64,000 nt of DNA from an uncultured Armatimonadota bacterium (GTDB taxonomy: Bacteria; Armatimonadota; Fimbriimonadia; Fimbriimonadales; Fimbriimonadaceae): assembly GCA_903927025.1 (NCBI GenBank), contig CAIYLG010000051.1:105163-169162 (forward strand), in the 5' to 3' direction. How positions within the stretch are numbered: position 1 is the first letter of the stretch; each line of letters begins with the position of its first letter. The notes under the pieces were generated by a model. The model saw nothing but the letters and a program-made list of their open reading frames with translations, was not told the origin of the DNA and ran no database searches. This document shows, piece by piece, positions 1-7,343 of this stretch. Position numbers and translations under genes: made by a program.

Positions 1-1276
1 AGCCCATGTAGTTGAGCGTCTCTGCCCATGAGGGACTCAAGGCGCAGGTTGGCTTCGAGATCGACTGAGAGAAGACTGGCACCACGGTGGCTTCTCCATA
101 AATCTTGTTTCGATAGTTTGGCTGCCAGTGATAGGTCACCGTCCCATCCTTCTCTTGGATACCCGCTTCAATCACGCGAGTGAACTTGCCGTCAGGATCC
201 ATTTGGGTGGTAACAGTCAGTGTTCTCGGTTGCTTGGGTTCCAGCGGATGAGGCGGAGTGAATACTTCCATCTCTACCTTTCCGTCTGGTGAGTTGAAGG
301 GACCTTCCATCGAGTTTCCGAACTGACCGACACGGATATAGGGAGTTCCGAGGTCATCTTTGAGGTTCAGCGCATATCCGGACCAACTGTTCGGCGATTT
401 GTCGCCGACTTGGTAGGCAAGGAAGACGGTTCCATCTTCTGCTACTGCCAGGTCGCGGACCACCAGGCGCCCTCGCTTGAATTTCACGCTGGCAAGAGTG
501 GTCTTCTCCATCGCGGATGTGAATTCGGAATCAGCCGCTTCAGGAGTGAGGGTTCGGTATTTCTTGAGGTCAGGGGTTGGCCCCTTGATGTCCACACCAT
601 AGGCGAAAGAGATTGCCTGCCGCTGTCGCCATTTGCCGCGCTCCTTGGAGTAGATCTCACCCCGGATCGGCAATTCTGTCTTGGCGTCCGCGATCAATAC
701 GTATCGTTCAGGAAGCGGGTCATTGTTGAAGCTTGCCCTTAAAAGCTTCCTCCCATTTTCGCTGAATTCCTCGATATTTGCCGTCTTTCCTGCCTTGAAT
801 CCGCCGTTCCCAGCGACAAGGTCAGAGAGCCTCATGTTGGTCATTGGCGCCCGGTTGCGGACAATATAAGCTTTCAGTTTGGGATCAAACCAATAAGACT
901 TCCCATCCATAATCACCTCTTCACGATTTCCCGCCGCCGTTGCATACCAAGAGTAATTTTTGGCGAGGATAGACTTTGAGAAGGGAGTCTGGTGGCCCTC
1001 AGCATCAATGTTTGAGATGGTGATGCAGACAGTGCCAGCCTTATCCAAGGCGATCATAATTCCGTGGATGGAGGCGTGAGCATTGAGCGATGCAAGTCCC
1101 ATCAGCCAGACACCAGCGGCGCAAACTCCAGAAAGAGACAGGAACAGACGGCGCCTGAAATGTCCGCTCGCCTTCCCTTTCGAAAGGGCACGGTCAATCT
1201 TGGCGTCAAGGTTTGCTGACGCCTCCGGCGCATAGGCTGCCGCTTTAACTGCAGCTTCAAATTTGGATTCGTTCAT
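1..1276 (-). CDS. Membrane-anchored protein downstream of ECF sigma factor (partial, C-terminus off window)
   Basis: An open frame of 425 codons runs from an ATG at 1276-1274 to the left edge without a stop, so the C-terminus is missing. The first ~45 residues are soluble and alanine/lysine rich. One hydrophobic segment follows at about residues 48-68 (LFLSLSGVCAAGVWLMGLAS), then a long presumably extracytoplasmic part. The ATG overlaps the TGA of the upstream sigma factor gene (ATGA), so the two are translationally coupled. Cytoplasmic N-terminus, single membrane segment and coupling to an ECF sigma gene are the usual arrangement of an anti-sigma factor, but I recognise no zinc-finger (ZAS) motif or other named domain. 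The outer part resembles secreted proteins that test lipid or polymer state only in general architecture. Role as anti-sigma factor is inference; the reading frame itself is well supported. Confidence 0.8.
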   Translation of the reverse strand, partial: MNESKFEAAVKAAAYAPEASANLDAKIDRALSKGKASGHFRRRLFLSLSGVCAAGVWLMGLASLNAHASIHGIMIALDKAGTVCITISNIDAEGHQTPFSKSILAKNYSWYATAAGNREEVIMDGKSYWFDPKLKAYIVRNRAPMTNMRLSDLVAGNGGFKAGKTANIEEFSENGRKLLRASFNNDPLPERYVLIADAKTELPIRGEIYSKERGKWRQRQAISFAYGVDIKGPTPDLKKYRTLTPEAADSEFTSAMEKTTLASVKFKRGRLVVRDLAVAEDGTVFLAYQVGDKSPNSWSGYALNLKDDLGTPYIRVGQFGNSMEGPFNSPDGKVEMEVFTPPHPLEPKQPRTLTVTTQMDPDGKFTRVIEAGIQEKDGTVTYHWQPNYRNKIYGEATVVPVFSQSISKPTCALSPSWAETLNYMG

Positions 1277-1881
1277 CGGAAATCTCCAGTGGATTCGGTC
1301 ATCTTTCGAGCCCGGGTTCGGGCGCGGCCAAGTAGAGAGTTCGTGGCCTTTTCGCTTCGGTTGATCACGATAGCGATTTCGGCTATCGAGAGCTCCTCGA
1401 CAACGCTCATCAGCAGGACATCGCGCTCGTCGGCTGGAAGCTTAGAAAGCACGGTCGATGCCTGCTCAATCTCAGCGAAGGTGAGGAATTCTCCCATTGC
1501 GTCTCGAGCGATATCGGATTCGCGAAGTGCCCATACGGGGCGCCTTTTGCGGTAGCTGGCGACCAGCTTTCGCCTGGCGATACCAAAAAGCCAAAGGCGG
1601 GCATCTCCCCGACACTTTCCCCACTTAGAGAATGCGTCTGCAAAGATGGCGGCAACAATGTCTTCCGCTTCTTCCACTGGACGCACGCGACGGGCCACGA
1701 ATGCGAAAACGGCACCTTGGTAGCGACCACGCGCCTCGTCAAAGGAGAGCGCTTCGGATTTTGCCGGTAGGTTGGCGGCTTCAGTAATAGATTCAGTCAA
1801 GGGCAGCTCCAGTCCGTTTGCATAACATGGAGTTCGCCCATCTCCCGCAATCCTATCGGAGGATTTATCCTTTATGAACAC
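1273..1881 (-). CDS. ECF-type RNA polymerase sigma factor
   Basis: A 202-residue sigma-70 family protein of the extracytoplasmic function type, which would direct RNA polymerase to a small regulon. Region 2 is visible at about residues 47-110, with a core near AEDIVAAIFADAFSKW and the motif ARLWLFGIARRKL that fits the end of region 2. Region 4 is at about 140-195, with LSKLPADERDVLLMS followed by a helix-turn-helix (SIAEIAIVINRSEKATNSLLGRAR). Regions 1.1 and 3 are absent, as expected for ECF factors. The assigned start is a GTG at 1881 that directly follows the TGA of the upstream small gene; the first ~40 residues are not conserved-looking, so a later start is possible. The last base of the stop overlaps the start of the membrane protein gene, forming a three-gene operon. 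Confidence 0.9.
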   Translation of the reverse strand: MFIKDKSSDRIAGDGRTPCYANGLELPLTESITEAANLPAKSEALSFDEARGRYQGAVFAFVARRVRPVEEAEDIVAAIFADAFSKWGKCRGDARLWLFGIARRKLVASYRKRRPVWALRESDIARDAMGEFLTFAEIEQASTVLSKLPADERDVLLMSVVEELSIAEIAIVINRSEKATNSLLGRARTRARKMTESTGDFR

Positions 1882-2109
1882 TCAAACTTTGAGGACGTCC
1901 GACGAAGATTCTGAGATCTCCCTCTCCACAAGTAGATTCAGCCCTCCGCCCCAGGAACTGAAAGTTCTTAACTTAAAGTCCGAATAGAGCCTCACAAGCC
2001 TCCAACCATCTTGACCAAGCACGTTGAGTTCATCAGTCAGCCGCTCTTCTCGCGAAGTCACCGGACCGTCAAAGCGCAAGTAGTGGGTCTTGTACTCGTA
2101 CTTCTTCAC
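1882..2109 (-). CDS. Small DUF4177-like protein
   Basis: A 75-residue cytoplasmic protein. The core KKYEYKTHYLRFDG followed by a LNVLGQDGWRLV segment is the pattern of DUF4177-type proteins, which have a short beta strand, a helix, the conserved (L)GxDGWELV turn and a final strand. No biochemical role is known for the family. The start is a GTG at 2109 with no strong ribosome binding site. The gene ends exactly one base before the GTG of the ECF sigma factor, so it is likely the first gene of the sigma operon. A minor alternative is an unrelated small protein with a similar motif. Confidence 0.7.
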   Translation of the reverse strand: MKKYEYKTHYLRFDGPVTSREERLTDELNVLGQDGWRLVRLYSDFKLRTFSSWGGGLNLLVEREISESSSDVLKV

Positions 2110-2270
2110 AAGGGGATCATATCACCGAAGGAGGTTGCTGTTCGGATAAAGATTCAAAGATCCGGCAGGCGATCTTCGCCAACCAATGCCGGCTATGAAT
2201 TTCAGCGGGAACCGGGAGGTAATTTCTGCCCAATTGGATCTCAAGACAACGTATCCCACTCGAATTGAAG

Positions 2271-2681
2271 CTACGGCTGCTTGTCCATTACGATTTTTGA
2301 CTTCAACGTGCCGTTGGCAACCAGGGTCAGCTTGGTCCCATCCAGTTTATAGCCATAGCCGGCGACGTTGCCAGACTGGTCCTTGAAGAGCATCTGGTCC
2401 CCTTTCACTCCCCAACTGCCTGTAAGGTGGGAATCGATGGGCTTCTGTTTGGAAACCTGAATCTTTTGGTCCAGCTTATAGGTTCCAGCCGCATCCAGCG
2501 TATAGGTTGCCACCGTTCCTTCGGTCTTCCACGTTCCCGCCAATTTCGGGTCGGGAGCACCGTCAAAGGCGACTTTGGTGGGCGCAGTATCAGTGATTTC
2601 CTCTTCATCGTGTTTGCACCCGAAGCACAAGAGTGCGGCTAGAGGAATCAGGAAAAGGGCTGAGGTCTTCGTTGTCTTCAT
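2271..2681 (-). CDS. Small lipoprotein, lipocalin-like C-terminal domain suspected
   Basis: A 136-residue exported lipoprotein. The signal is KTTKTSALFLIPLAALLCFG followed by C at about residue 22, a good lipobox (CFGC). The mature part contains LAGTWKTEG near residue 48, then alternating strands and YGYKLDGTKLTLV, a pattern seen in short secreted domains that measure how a product differs from a default (DUF5640/lipocalin-like); this is a fold guess only. The frame is open 19 codons further upstream, but that extension would read through a terminator hairpin and add a non-signal sequence, so the ATG at 2681 is preferred. Just upstream of this ATG there is no Shine-Dalgarno but the T-run of the terminator, which makes its expression unusual. 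Confidence 0.75.
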   Translation of the reverse strand: MKTTKTSALFLIPLAALLCFGCKHDEEEITDTAPTKVAFDGAPDPKLAGTWKTEGTVATYTLDAAGTYKLDQKIQVSKQKPIDSHLTGSWGVKGDQMLFKDQSGNVAGYGYKLDGTKLTLVANGTLKSKIVMDKQP

Positions 2682-2714
2682 AAAAAGAAAGGGACCAGCA
2701 CAAGTGCTGGTCCC
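2682..2714 (-). terminator. Intrinsic terminator, perfect 11-bp stem
   Basis: On the minus strand GGGACCAGCAC and GTGCTGGTCCC form a perfect stem with a two-base apparent loop (opened to four or more in RNA), followed directly by TTTCTTTTT. It sits after the stop of the small lipoprotein at 2728 and would end the pilin/lipoprotein transcript. Its T-run ends at the ATG of the next lipoprotein gene. Confidence 0.88.
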
Positions 2715-2727
2715 GGAGCGTGGCGGA

Positions 2728-3006
2728 TTAGCCGCCATTCTGCTTCTTCATCATCTCAAAGGCTTTCATACGAGCAGAGTCATTGTTCATGTTCTGCTGT
2801 GCCTTTGCTTGACCGATGGCTGCCGCTGCGGAAGCTCGTGCCTCCGGCGGCATATTCGCCGGTAGCTCACTCGCGTTTTTGGGCGCAGATTGAGCTGACT
2901 TTTTGGCGACGACTGGATCAGAGGATGGAGCTTCTCCACAACCTGCCAACATCGCCAAACATAACCCGGCAAGAGCCCAACGCATCATCTTGAGAATGCT
3001 GCGCAT
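2728..3006 (-). CDS. Small lipoprotein following pilin-like gene
   Basis: A 92-residue lipoprotein. Its signal MRSILKMMRWALAGLCLAML ends in the lipobox LAGC at about residue 23. The mature part is short, alanine- and lysine-rich and predicted helical (PPEARASAAAAIGQAKAQQN), ending in MKKQNGG. I recognise no family. The ATG at 3006 has AGGAA upstream and overlaps the end of the pilin-like gene by 22 bases, so the two are co-translated. A shorter lipoprotein of the same design follows the second pilin-like gene at 20147-20281, which suggests that the pairing is functional. It is terminated by the hairpin at 2682-2714. Confidence 0.8.
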   Translation of the reverse strand: MRSILKMMRWALAGLCLAMLAGCGEAPSSDPVVAKKSAQSAPKNASELPANMPPEARASAAAAIGQAKAQQNMNNDSARMKAFEMMKKQNGG

Positions 3007-3866
3007 GCGTTTCCTGGACTAAACAGCCAGTCCCAGTTGTCGTTCCAGTTGGTGTCTTTGCCCTTCACGTAAACGTACTTGCACCAGTTGAAAGCGCCCT
3101 TCTTAACGAATTTTGCGTGTCCATCGGCGAACGCAGAGTTCAAGCCACCCTGGTAGCGATACCGAGGCATTGCCCAAGTTGGCCAGTAGTTTGCGTCCAG
3201 ATCCCACTGCTCATTGGAGGTTTTGCCTGAGAACACGGGTGGCCACTGGGCACCGCCCCACCACCACCACGAAGAGTCAGCTACGTCTCCAGATGCCCCC
3301 CAGTCTGGGTTCACGCCAACCGTCCAGGTTGCCGAGATATTTGCCGGAGCGTCGAGTTCCGTCATGCTAACTGAGGGGAACGGAGCATTGCCGGTGGGCA
3401 GGCCAGTGTTTGAATCCTGGTCGCATCGGTTGTTTCCTGCAGTGTTGTCCCACTGGCAAAAGCCGGGCATCAGGTTGTTGTTGGCCTGATAGACGCCACG
3501 AGCCGTCATCTGAGCCGGTGTCGAGAAGAGACCACCTTGAGCAAACACCTGGGTCTTGGTGCCGTCCTGATAGGTCGTGCTGCCATTCTTCACGTAGGGA
3601 AGGATAGCTTCTCGCCAAGTGTGCGGTGTTTGCCAGCCCCACAGGTTGATGTTGGTGATGTAGACCGCACGTGGGAACGTGTCGTCAAAATCACCCGCAT
3701 ACATGTGGATGGCAAGCGCGTGCTGCTTGGTGTTGGAAAGGTCGAGCGTCTTCTTGGCAGCTTCTTTTGCCTGAGCGAAGACGGGGAAAAGGATCGCCGC
3801 TAGAATGGCGATGATGGCTATGACTACTAAGAGTTCAATAAGCGTAAATGCTTTAGTCCGAATCAA
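2985..3866 (-). CDS. Prepilin-type N-terminal cleavage / H-X9-DG domain protein
   Basis: A 293-residue type II/IV pseudopilin-like secreted protein. The N-terminal RTKA^[14 protein letters not shown] is a class III signal cleaved by prepilin peptidase before Phe; the following hydrophobic helix ends at [14 protein letters not shown], the family standard. Near the C-terminus SAFADGHAKFVKKGAFNW carries the DG-H motif of the H-X9-DG (DUF1559-like) domain common in Planctomycetes and Armatimonadota. The chosen start is TTG at 3866, preceded by GGAGG at good spacing. An upstream in-frame start at 3947 is rejected because it lies inside the -35 box of the likely promoter and adds 27 non-conserved residues. 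Such proteins occur in many copies per genome; their exact surface role is unknown. It overlaps a lipoprotein gene. Confidence 0.9.
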   Translation of the reverse strand: MIRTKAFTLIELLVVIAIIAILAAILFPVFAQAKEAAKKTLDLSNTKQHALAIHMYAGDFDDTFPRAVYITNINLWGWQTPHTWREAILPYVKNGSTTYQDGTKTQVFAQGGLFSTPAQMTARGVYQANNNLMPGFCQWDNTAGNNRCDQDSNTGLPTGNAPFPSVSMTELDAPANISATWTVGVNPDWGASGDVADSSWWWWGGAQWPPVFSGKTSNEQWDLDANYWPTWAMPRYRYQGGLNSAFADGHAKFVKKGAFNWCKYVYVKGKDTNWNDNWDWLFSPGNACAAFSR

Positions 3867-3919
3867 TGGAGTCCTCCGTTGGACGTTTGATTGAAAATAT
3901 TGCAGTACCCTGCACCGAT

Positions 3920-3947
3920 ATTCTAACACTGGATGTGCAGAATGCAA
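3920..3947 (-). promoter_or_regulatory. Sigma-70-type promoter of the pilin-like gene
   Basis: On the minus strand TTGCAT (3947-3942), a 16-base spacer and TAGAAT (3925-3920) match the -35/-10 pattern. Transcription would start near 3913, about 45 bases before the TTG start codon at 3866, and this excludes the longer start at 3947. Confidence 0.6.
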
Positions 3948-4105
3948 AGGCCGAATCGACTGGTAAATTTACTGAAGATTATTCATTTCGGGAAAACTTA
4001 CGCCAAAACTACCGTTCACCACGCCGTCAGCCAGCTTCAACAAAGGGGTAACGGCAAGTTGCCACTGGGAGTCGCGTACACGGCGAGCCTTGGTAAATTG
4101 GACGC

Positions 4106-4843
4106 ATGCCATTCATGAAGCGTGCTTTCCTTCTCACCGCTGCCGCAGCGCTCGCTTGCCTGTCGGGAGCGCAGACAAACCTTGCAGAGGTTCCTGTGGC
4201 CCAGGGAGGATGGGGCGAACGCCATTCCCAAAAACTGGCGCAGGAAAAGGATCATAAGTTTGATCTTCTGATGATTGGCGATTCGATTACCCACAACTTC
4301 GAAAAGGCTGAATATCAGGCGACATGGACTCGCTACTTTGGATCGCGAAATGCGATCGACCTCGGATACAGCGGTGCCCGGACTGAAAACATCCTGTGGA
4401 ACATTGAAAACGGCGAACTCGAGGGTCAGTCGCCCAAGGTTGTCACCTTGATGATTGGCACCAACAATGCCGATGAGATCAACTACCCAACCCACCATAC
4501 CGGGGAGCAGATCTACGGCGGAATCCGAGCGATCGTGAAGACGATTCGGAAAAAGCTGCCTCACACCAAGATTCTGCTTCTTCGGTGCTTCCCCTACGGA
4601 GCCGAGCCGGACCACAATTCGAGAGGCATCGTGCTGAATCAGGCGTCTGCACTTGCAAAGAAACTCGCCGACAATCGGCATGTGTTTTGGTGCGACGTCA
4701 ACCCTGCGTTCCTGAACGCTGACGGCACCATGAACAAATCTCTCATGCCAGACCTCCTTCATCCGTCCCCCGAGGGCGCACAAAAATGGGCTGAGAGCAT
4801 GGAGCCACTTTTGAGCAGACTTTTTGGAGACAAGCCCCACTAG
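4106..4843 (+). CDS. Secreted SGNH/GDSL hydrolase
   Basis: A 245-residue exported esterase-type hydrolase. A signal peptide covers about residues 1-22 (cleavage near SGAQ). Block I is LLMIGDSITHNF with the nucleophile Ser at about residue 60; block II is a Gly in YSGARTENILW; block III is GTNNADE with the oxyanion Asn; block V is DLLHPSPEGAQKWAE, giving the Asp-x-x-His pair near residue 221-224. The pattern fits the platelet-activating-factor acetylhydrolase-IB-like branch, often deacetylating carbohydrates. Its length is typical. It converges with the polysaccharide deacetylase gene and the two stop codons overlap by four bases, so both could act on surface glycans, but they are not co-transcribed. 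The start ATG at 4106 has only a weak ribosome binding site; M4 is an alternative. Confidence 0.85.
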   Translation: MPFMKRAFLLTAAAALACLSGAQTNLAEVPVAQGGWGERHSQKLAQEKDHKFDLLMIGDSITHNFEKAEYQATWTRYFGSRNAIDLGYSGARTENILWNIENGELEGQSPKVVTLMIGTNNADEINYPTHHTGEQIYGGIRAIVKTIRKKLPHTKILLLRCFPYGAEPDHNSRGIVLNQASALAKKLADNRHVFWCDVNPAFLNADGTMNKSLMPDLLHPSPEGAQKWAESMEPLLSRLFGDKPH

Positions 4844-5529
4844 CGCCGACGCTTCAGCAACGGCTTCAAAGTGATCTTATAGATCAGCATCGGCAGAGCA
4901 TCGCTGTATGCCACAACAACGCGCGGCAGCTTTAGGCGGTTATCTGTATCCTTCGCGATGGCTTTGCCCAGGGCAAGCCCGATGGGATACTGACACTGCT
5001 TAAGCTGTTCGATTGCCGAATCGTTGAGGCTGCCGTAGGGAAAACAGAAACTTTTTGGAGAAATTCCATGAGCTTCCATTGCCTCGTGGGCGATGGAAAT
5101 CTCGTCCCTCTGCTTCACCCCGTCGATGTCCGCCATCTTTAGGTGCTGCATCGAATGATTTCCAATTTCGTGCCCTCGAGAATGGGCCTGCTGTAAAAGG
5201 TCCCAGTTTGCCAGTGGGCGAGCTAAATCGCCATCCCAATCAGAAGTGCCGCCAACCTTTCCAGGAACCGCATAAAAGCTCGCACGGACTCCAATTTGCT
5301 CGAAGATTTCGGGCGCATGAACCATAGTGGAGTGGTACGCGTCATCGAACGTAAAGCAAATAGTTCCTGGCTGCCAACGGTCGGATAGGTCGCAAGCCCT
5401 TACAATTGCTCGCTTTCTTCGTGCGAAAAACTCGACGTGGGTGCGCAGGCGATCAGGCTCGATATTAAGGCGTCGACCCTCCTCAGCCCCTGGTCCAACC
5501 TTGTGGTAGCAGAGAATTGTTGCGTTCAT
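4840..5529 (-). CDS. Polysaccharide deacetylase (NodB homology)
   Basis: A 229-residue carbohydrate esterase family 4-like protein that would remove N- or O-acetyl groups from a polysaccharide. It begins ATILCYHKVG, the usual strand one. Motif 1 is TICFTFDDAYHST (catalytic and metal Asp pair near residue 60), motif 2 is EIGNHSMQHLKM with the His-x3-His metal ligands near 123-127, and FCFPYG is the motif 3 region. There is no signal peptide, and the C-terminus is basic (LLKRRR), so it may act on a membrane-linked or intracellular intermediate. It is a single gene, with ATG at 5529, and converges on the SGNH hydrolase with a four-base overlap. Confidence 0.88.
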   Translation of the reverse strand: MNATILCYHKVGPGAEEGRRLNIEPDRLRTHVEFFARRKRAIVRACDLSDRWQPGTICFTFDDAYHSTMVHAPEIFEQIGVRASFYAVPGKVGGTSDWDGDLARPLANWDLLQQAHSRGHEIGNHSMQHLKMADIDGVKQRDEISIAHEAMEAHGISPKSFCFPYGSLNDSAIEQLKQCQYPIGLALGKAIAKDTDNRLKLPRVVVAYSDALPMLIYKITLKPLLKRRR

Positions 5530-5587
5530 CGTGATTAGCGTGACGCCGGAGACTCGCCGCGCGTCCGAAGTATGGCTGAACCATTGG

Positions 5588-5617
5588 TAGACAAACCTGG
5601 TGCGGCGTGACTAAAAT
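5588..5617 (+). promoter_or_regulatory. Possible promoter of the beta-propeller/dprA/nagA unit
   Basis: TAGACA (5588-5593), 18 bases, TAAAAT (5612-5617) precede the beta-propeller gene by about 50 bases. The -35 box has one mismatch to TTGACA at its second position and lacks the first strong T pair, so this is a modest call. Confidence 0.35.
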
Positions 5618-5664
5618 GGATCGAACCCCGGAGAGTGCTTCGGGACCTGGAGACAGTAGGACAG

Positions 5665-7338
5665 ATGCAGAAGATGCTCTCATTAGCCGCCGGCATTGCC
5701 GCCCTCACTCTTAGCAGTGTTGCAGTTGCGCAATTCGACGGTCCGGCGCCGCTTGCCTGGCGATGGCAACAATCCTCAACCTCAGTGCCTGGCGGATCGC
5801 CACTGGTACTGGGCAACACAATTTATCAGTCTTTAGGTGGGCGCATCTTCTCGGTTGATAAGCAGTCCGGCAACCTCAAATGGCGTTTCCCGGCTGTCGA
5901 TCCGATGCAGGGAGTTTTCCGAACCAGCCCTATTCTTGCTGAGGACACGCTCGTTGCCGCATGCGACAACAAGCTGATCGTCGGCATTGATCCTAAGACC
6001 GGCGAATCGAAGTGGACGACCCCCACGACGGTTTCCGTATATGGAGACCCAGTCGCCGCTGGCAAATATGTGATTGCCGCCCTCAGCGACAACACCGTTC
6101 TTGCCCTCAATCCTTCAGATGGCACACCTGCCTGGACAGCTCCGTATCACATCTACGACGGTATCCAAGGCAAGCTCGCCGTTGCAGGTGACAGTGTTTT
6201 AATCTGCACTGCCAACGCCAAGCTCATCTCGTTCAATGCCGTCACTCGACATATTGATTGGAGCCGACAGCTTGAGCAGCTGCCGCCCAATCCAAGTGCC
6301 GTCGTCGTTGGAGATCGAATCCTGGTTGTTTCGGGGACCTACATGATCGCCCTGAACGCGGCGACGGGTAGGCCGATCTGGCAGATCGATACTCGTCTTC
6401 AGATCGCATTCCCACCCGCAATTTCCCCAGCCGGAATCTTGTTGGTCACGGTTGATGGACAGGCCGTCATGTACGATCTTGACCATCATCTCCTCACCAA
6501 GACACCGATTACCCTTGGATCGATTCCTATCTCAAGACCGACCGCAGTGGGCAAAAAGTTTATTGTGGAGACCTCCAACGGCGGCCTGATTCTCTTGGAT
6601 CCAGCAAGCGGCAAAGAGCTTTGGAACTACATCATCGGCCCAGTCGATGAAACCGTTCGCACTACCACAGGCACAACGTCTGGCGGCGGCGGTGGTTTCG
6701 GTGGTGGTGCCGGTGGCAAAGGCGGTCCTGGCGGCGGCGGTGGCTTCGGCGGCGGTGGCGGCGGTGGTTTCGGCGGCCAGGGTGGAAGCGGAAACTCTAA
6801 AGCAGACGACAAGGTCTACTTTGTTCAGGCAAGCAGCCCTGCGGTCTTGGCAGGACAGACTCTGCTCGTCCCAGTTAAGGATGGCAGCATCCTCGCCTTC
6901 GACAAGGATCTCGGCGTGGACCTCACTCCTCCAACGAGTGAGCTGTTGTTCCCACGAGCTGGAGAGCAGGTCAATGGACTTCCTCCTCTTGTCCTTCTCT
7001 TTAAGGTCGAAGATTCAAACTCCGGACTGAACAAGAAGTCCATTAAGATTGATGTGGACGGCAAGGTGCTTGAGCACACCGTTACCAAAGAGGGTCTCCT
7101 CCTGATTCGCTTCAGCCTTAGCGGTAAGAATCCGCCACTTCCAAATGGCCGACACGTCTTTACGGTGACGGCTCAGGACTGGATGGGCAACGAAAGCAAG
7201 ACTGGGTTCGCTCTTATCATTGACAACACGCTTCCTCCGATCAAGATCCCAGGTCAGGCTGATAACGCTAATCGGCCGGGTGCAGGCGGCGCAGGTGGCG
7301 GCGGCGGCAGCGGAGACGGCGGCGGCAACAGCGGTTAG
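5665..7338 (+). CDS. Secreted PQQ-like beta-propeller protein with glycine-rich insert
   Basis: A 557-residue exported protein. The ATG at 5665 follows AGTAGGACAG and opens a clean signal peptide (QKMLSLAAGIAALTLSSVAV, cut near AQ). About residues 30-330 hold PQQ-type blades, each with an AxDxxTGxxxW-like turn: SVDKQSGNLKWRF, GIDPKTGESKWTT, ALNPSDGTPAWTA, ALNAATGRPIWQI, LLDPASGKELWNY. A glycine-rich stretch of about 45 residues (6683-6795) follows, then a last blade strand and a domain of about 85 residues (TPPTSELLFPRAGEQV to TVTAQDWMGNES) that looks like an Ig/cadherin-type module. The C-terminus is again Gly-rich. No PQQ enzyme residues are apparent, so it is probably structural or a scaffold. 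It lies five bases before dprA and may share its transcript. Confidence 0.85.
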   Translation: MQKMLSLAAGIAALTLSSVAVAQFDGPAPLAWRWQQSSTSVPGGSPLVLGNTIYQSLGGRIFSVDKQSGNLKWRFPAVDPMQGVFRTSPILAEDTLVAACDNKLIVGIDPKTGESKWTTPTTVSVYGDPVAAGKYVIAALSDNTVLALNPSDGTPAWTAPYHIYDGIQGKLAVAGDSVLICTANAKLISFNAVTRHIDWSRQLEQLPPNPSAVVVGDRILVVSGTYMIALNAATGRPIWQIDTRLQIAFPPAISPAGILLVTVDGQAVMYDLDHHLLTKTPITLGSIPISRPTAVGKKFIVETSNGGLILLDPASGKELWNYIIGPVDETVRTTTGTTSGGGGGFGGGAGGKGGPGGGGGFGGGGGGGFGGQGGSGNSKADDKVYFVQASSPAVLAGQTLLVPVKDGSILAFDKDLGVDLTPPTSELLFPRAGEQVNGLPPLVLLFKVEDSNSGLNKKSIKIDVDGKVLEHTVTKEGLLLIRFSLSGKNPPLPNGRHVFTVTAQDWMGNESKTGFALIIDNTLPPIKIPGQADNANRPGAGGAGGGGGSGDGGGNSG

Positions 7339-7343
7339 TCCCG

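Noticed and set aside
3867..3947. Longer start of the first pilin-like protein
   Set aside because: It would start within the promoter -35 box and precede the expected transcript start.
4037..4840. Open frame of 267 codons on minus
   Set aside because: It is antisense to the SGNH hydrolase gene, which has all catalytic blocks; the antisense product has no domain pattern.
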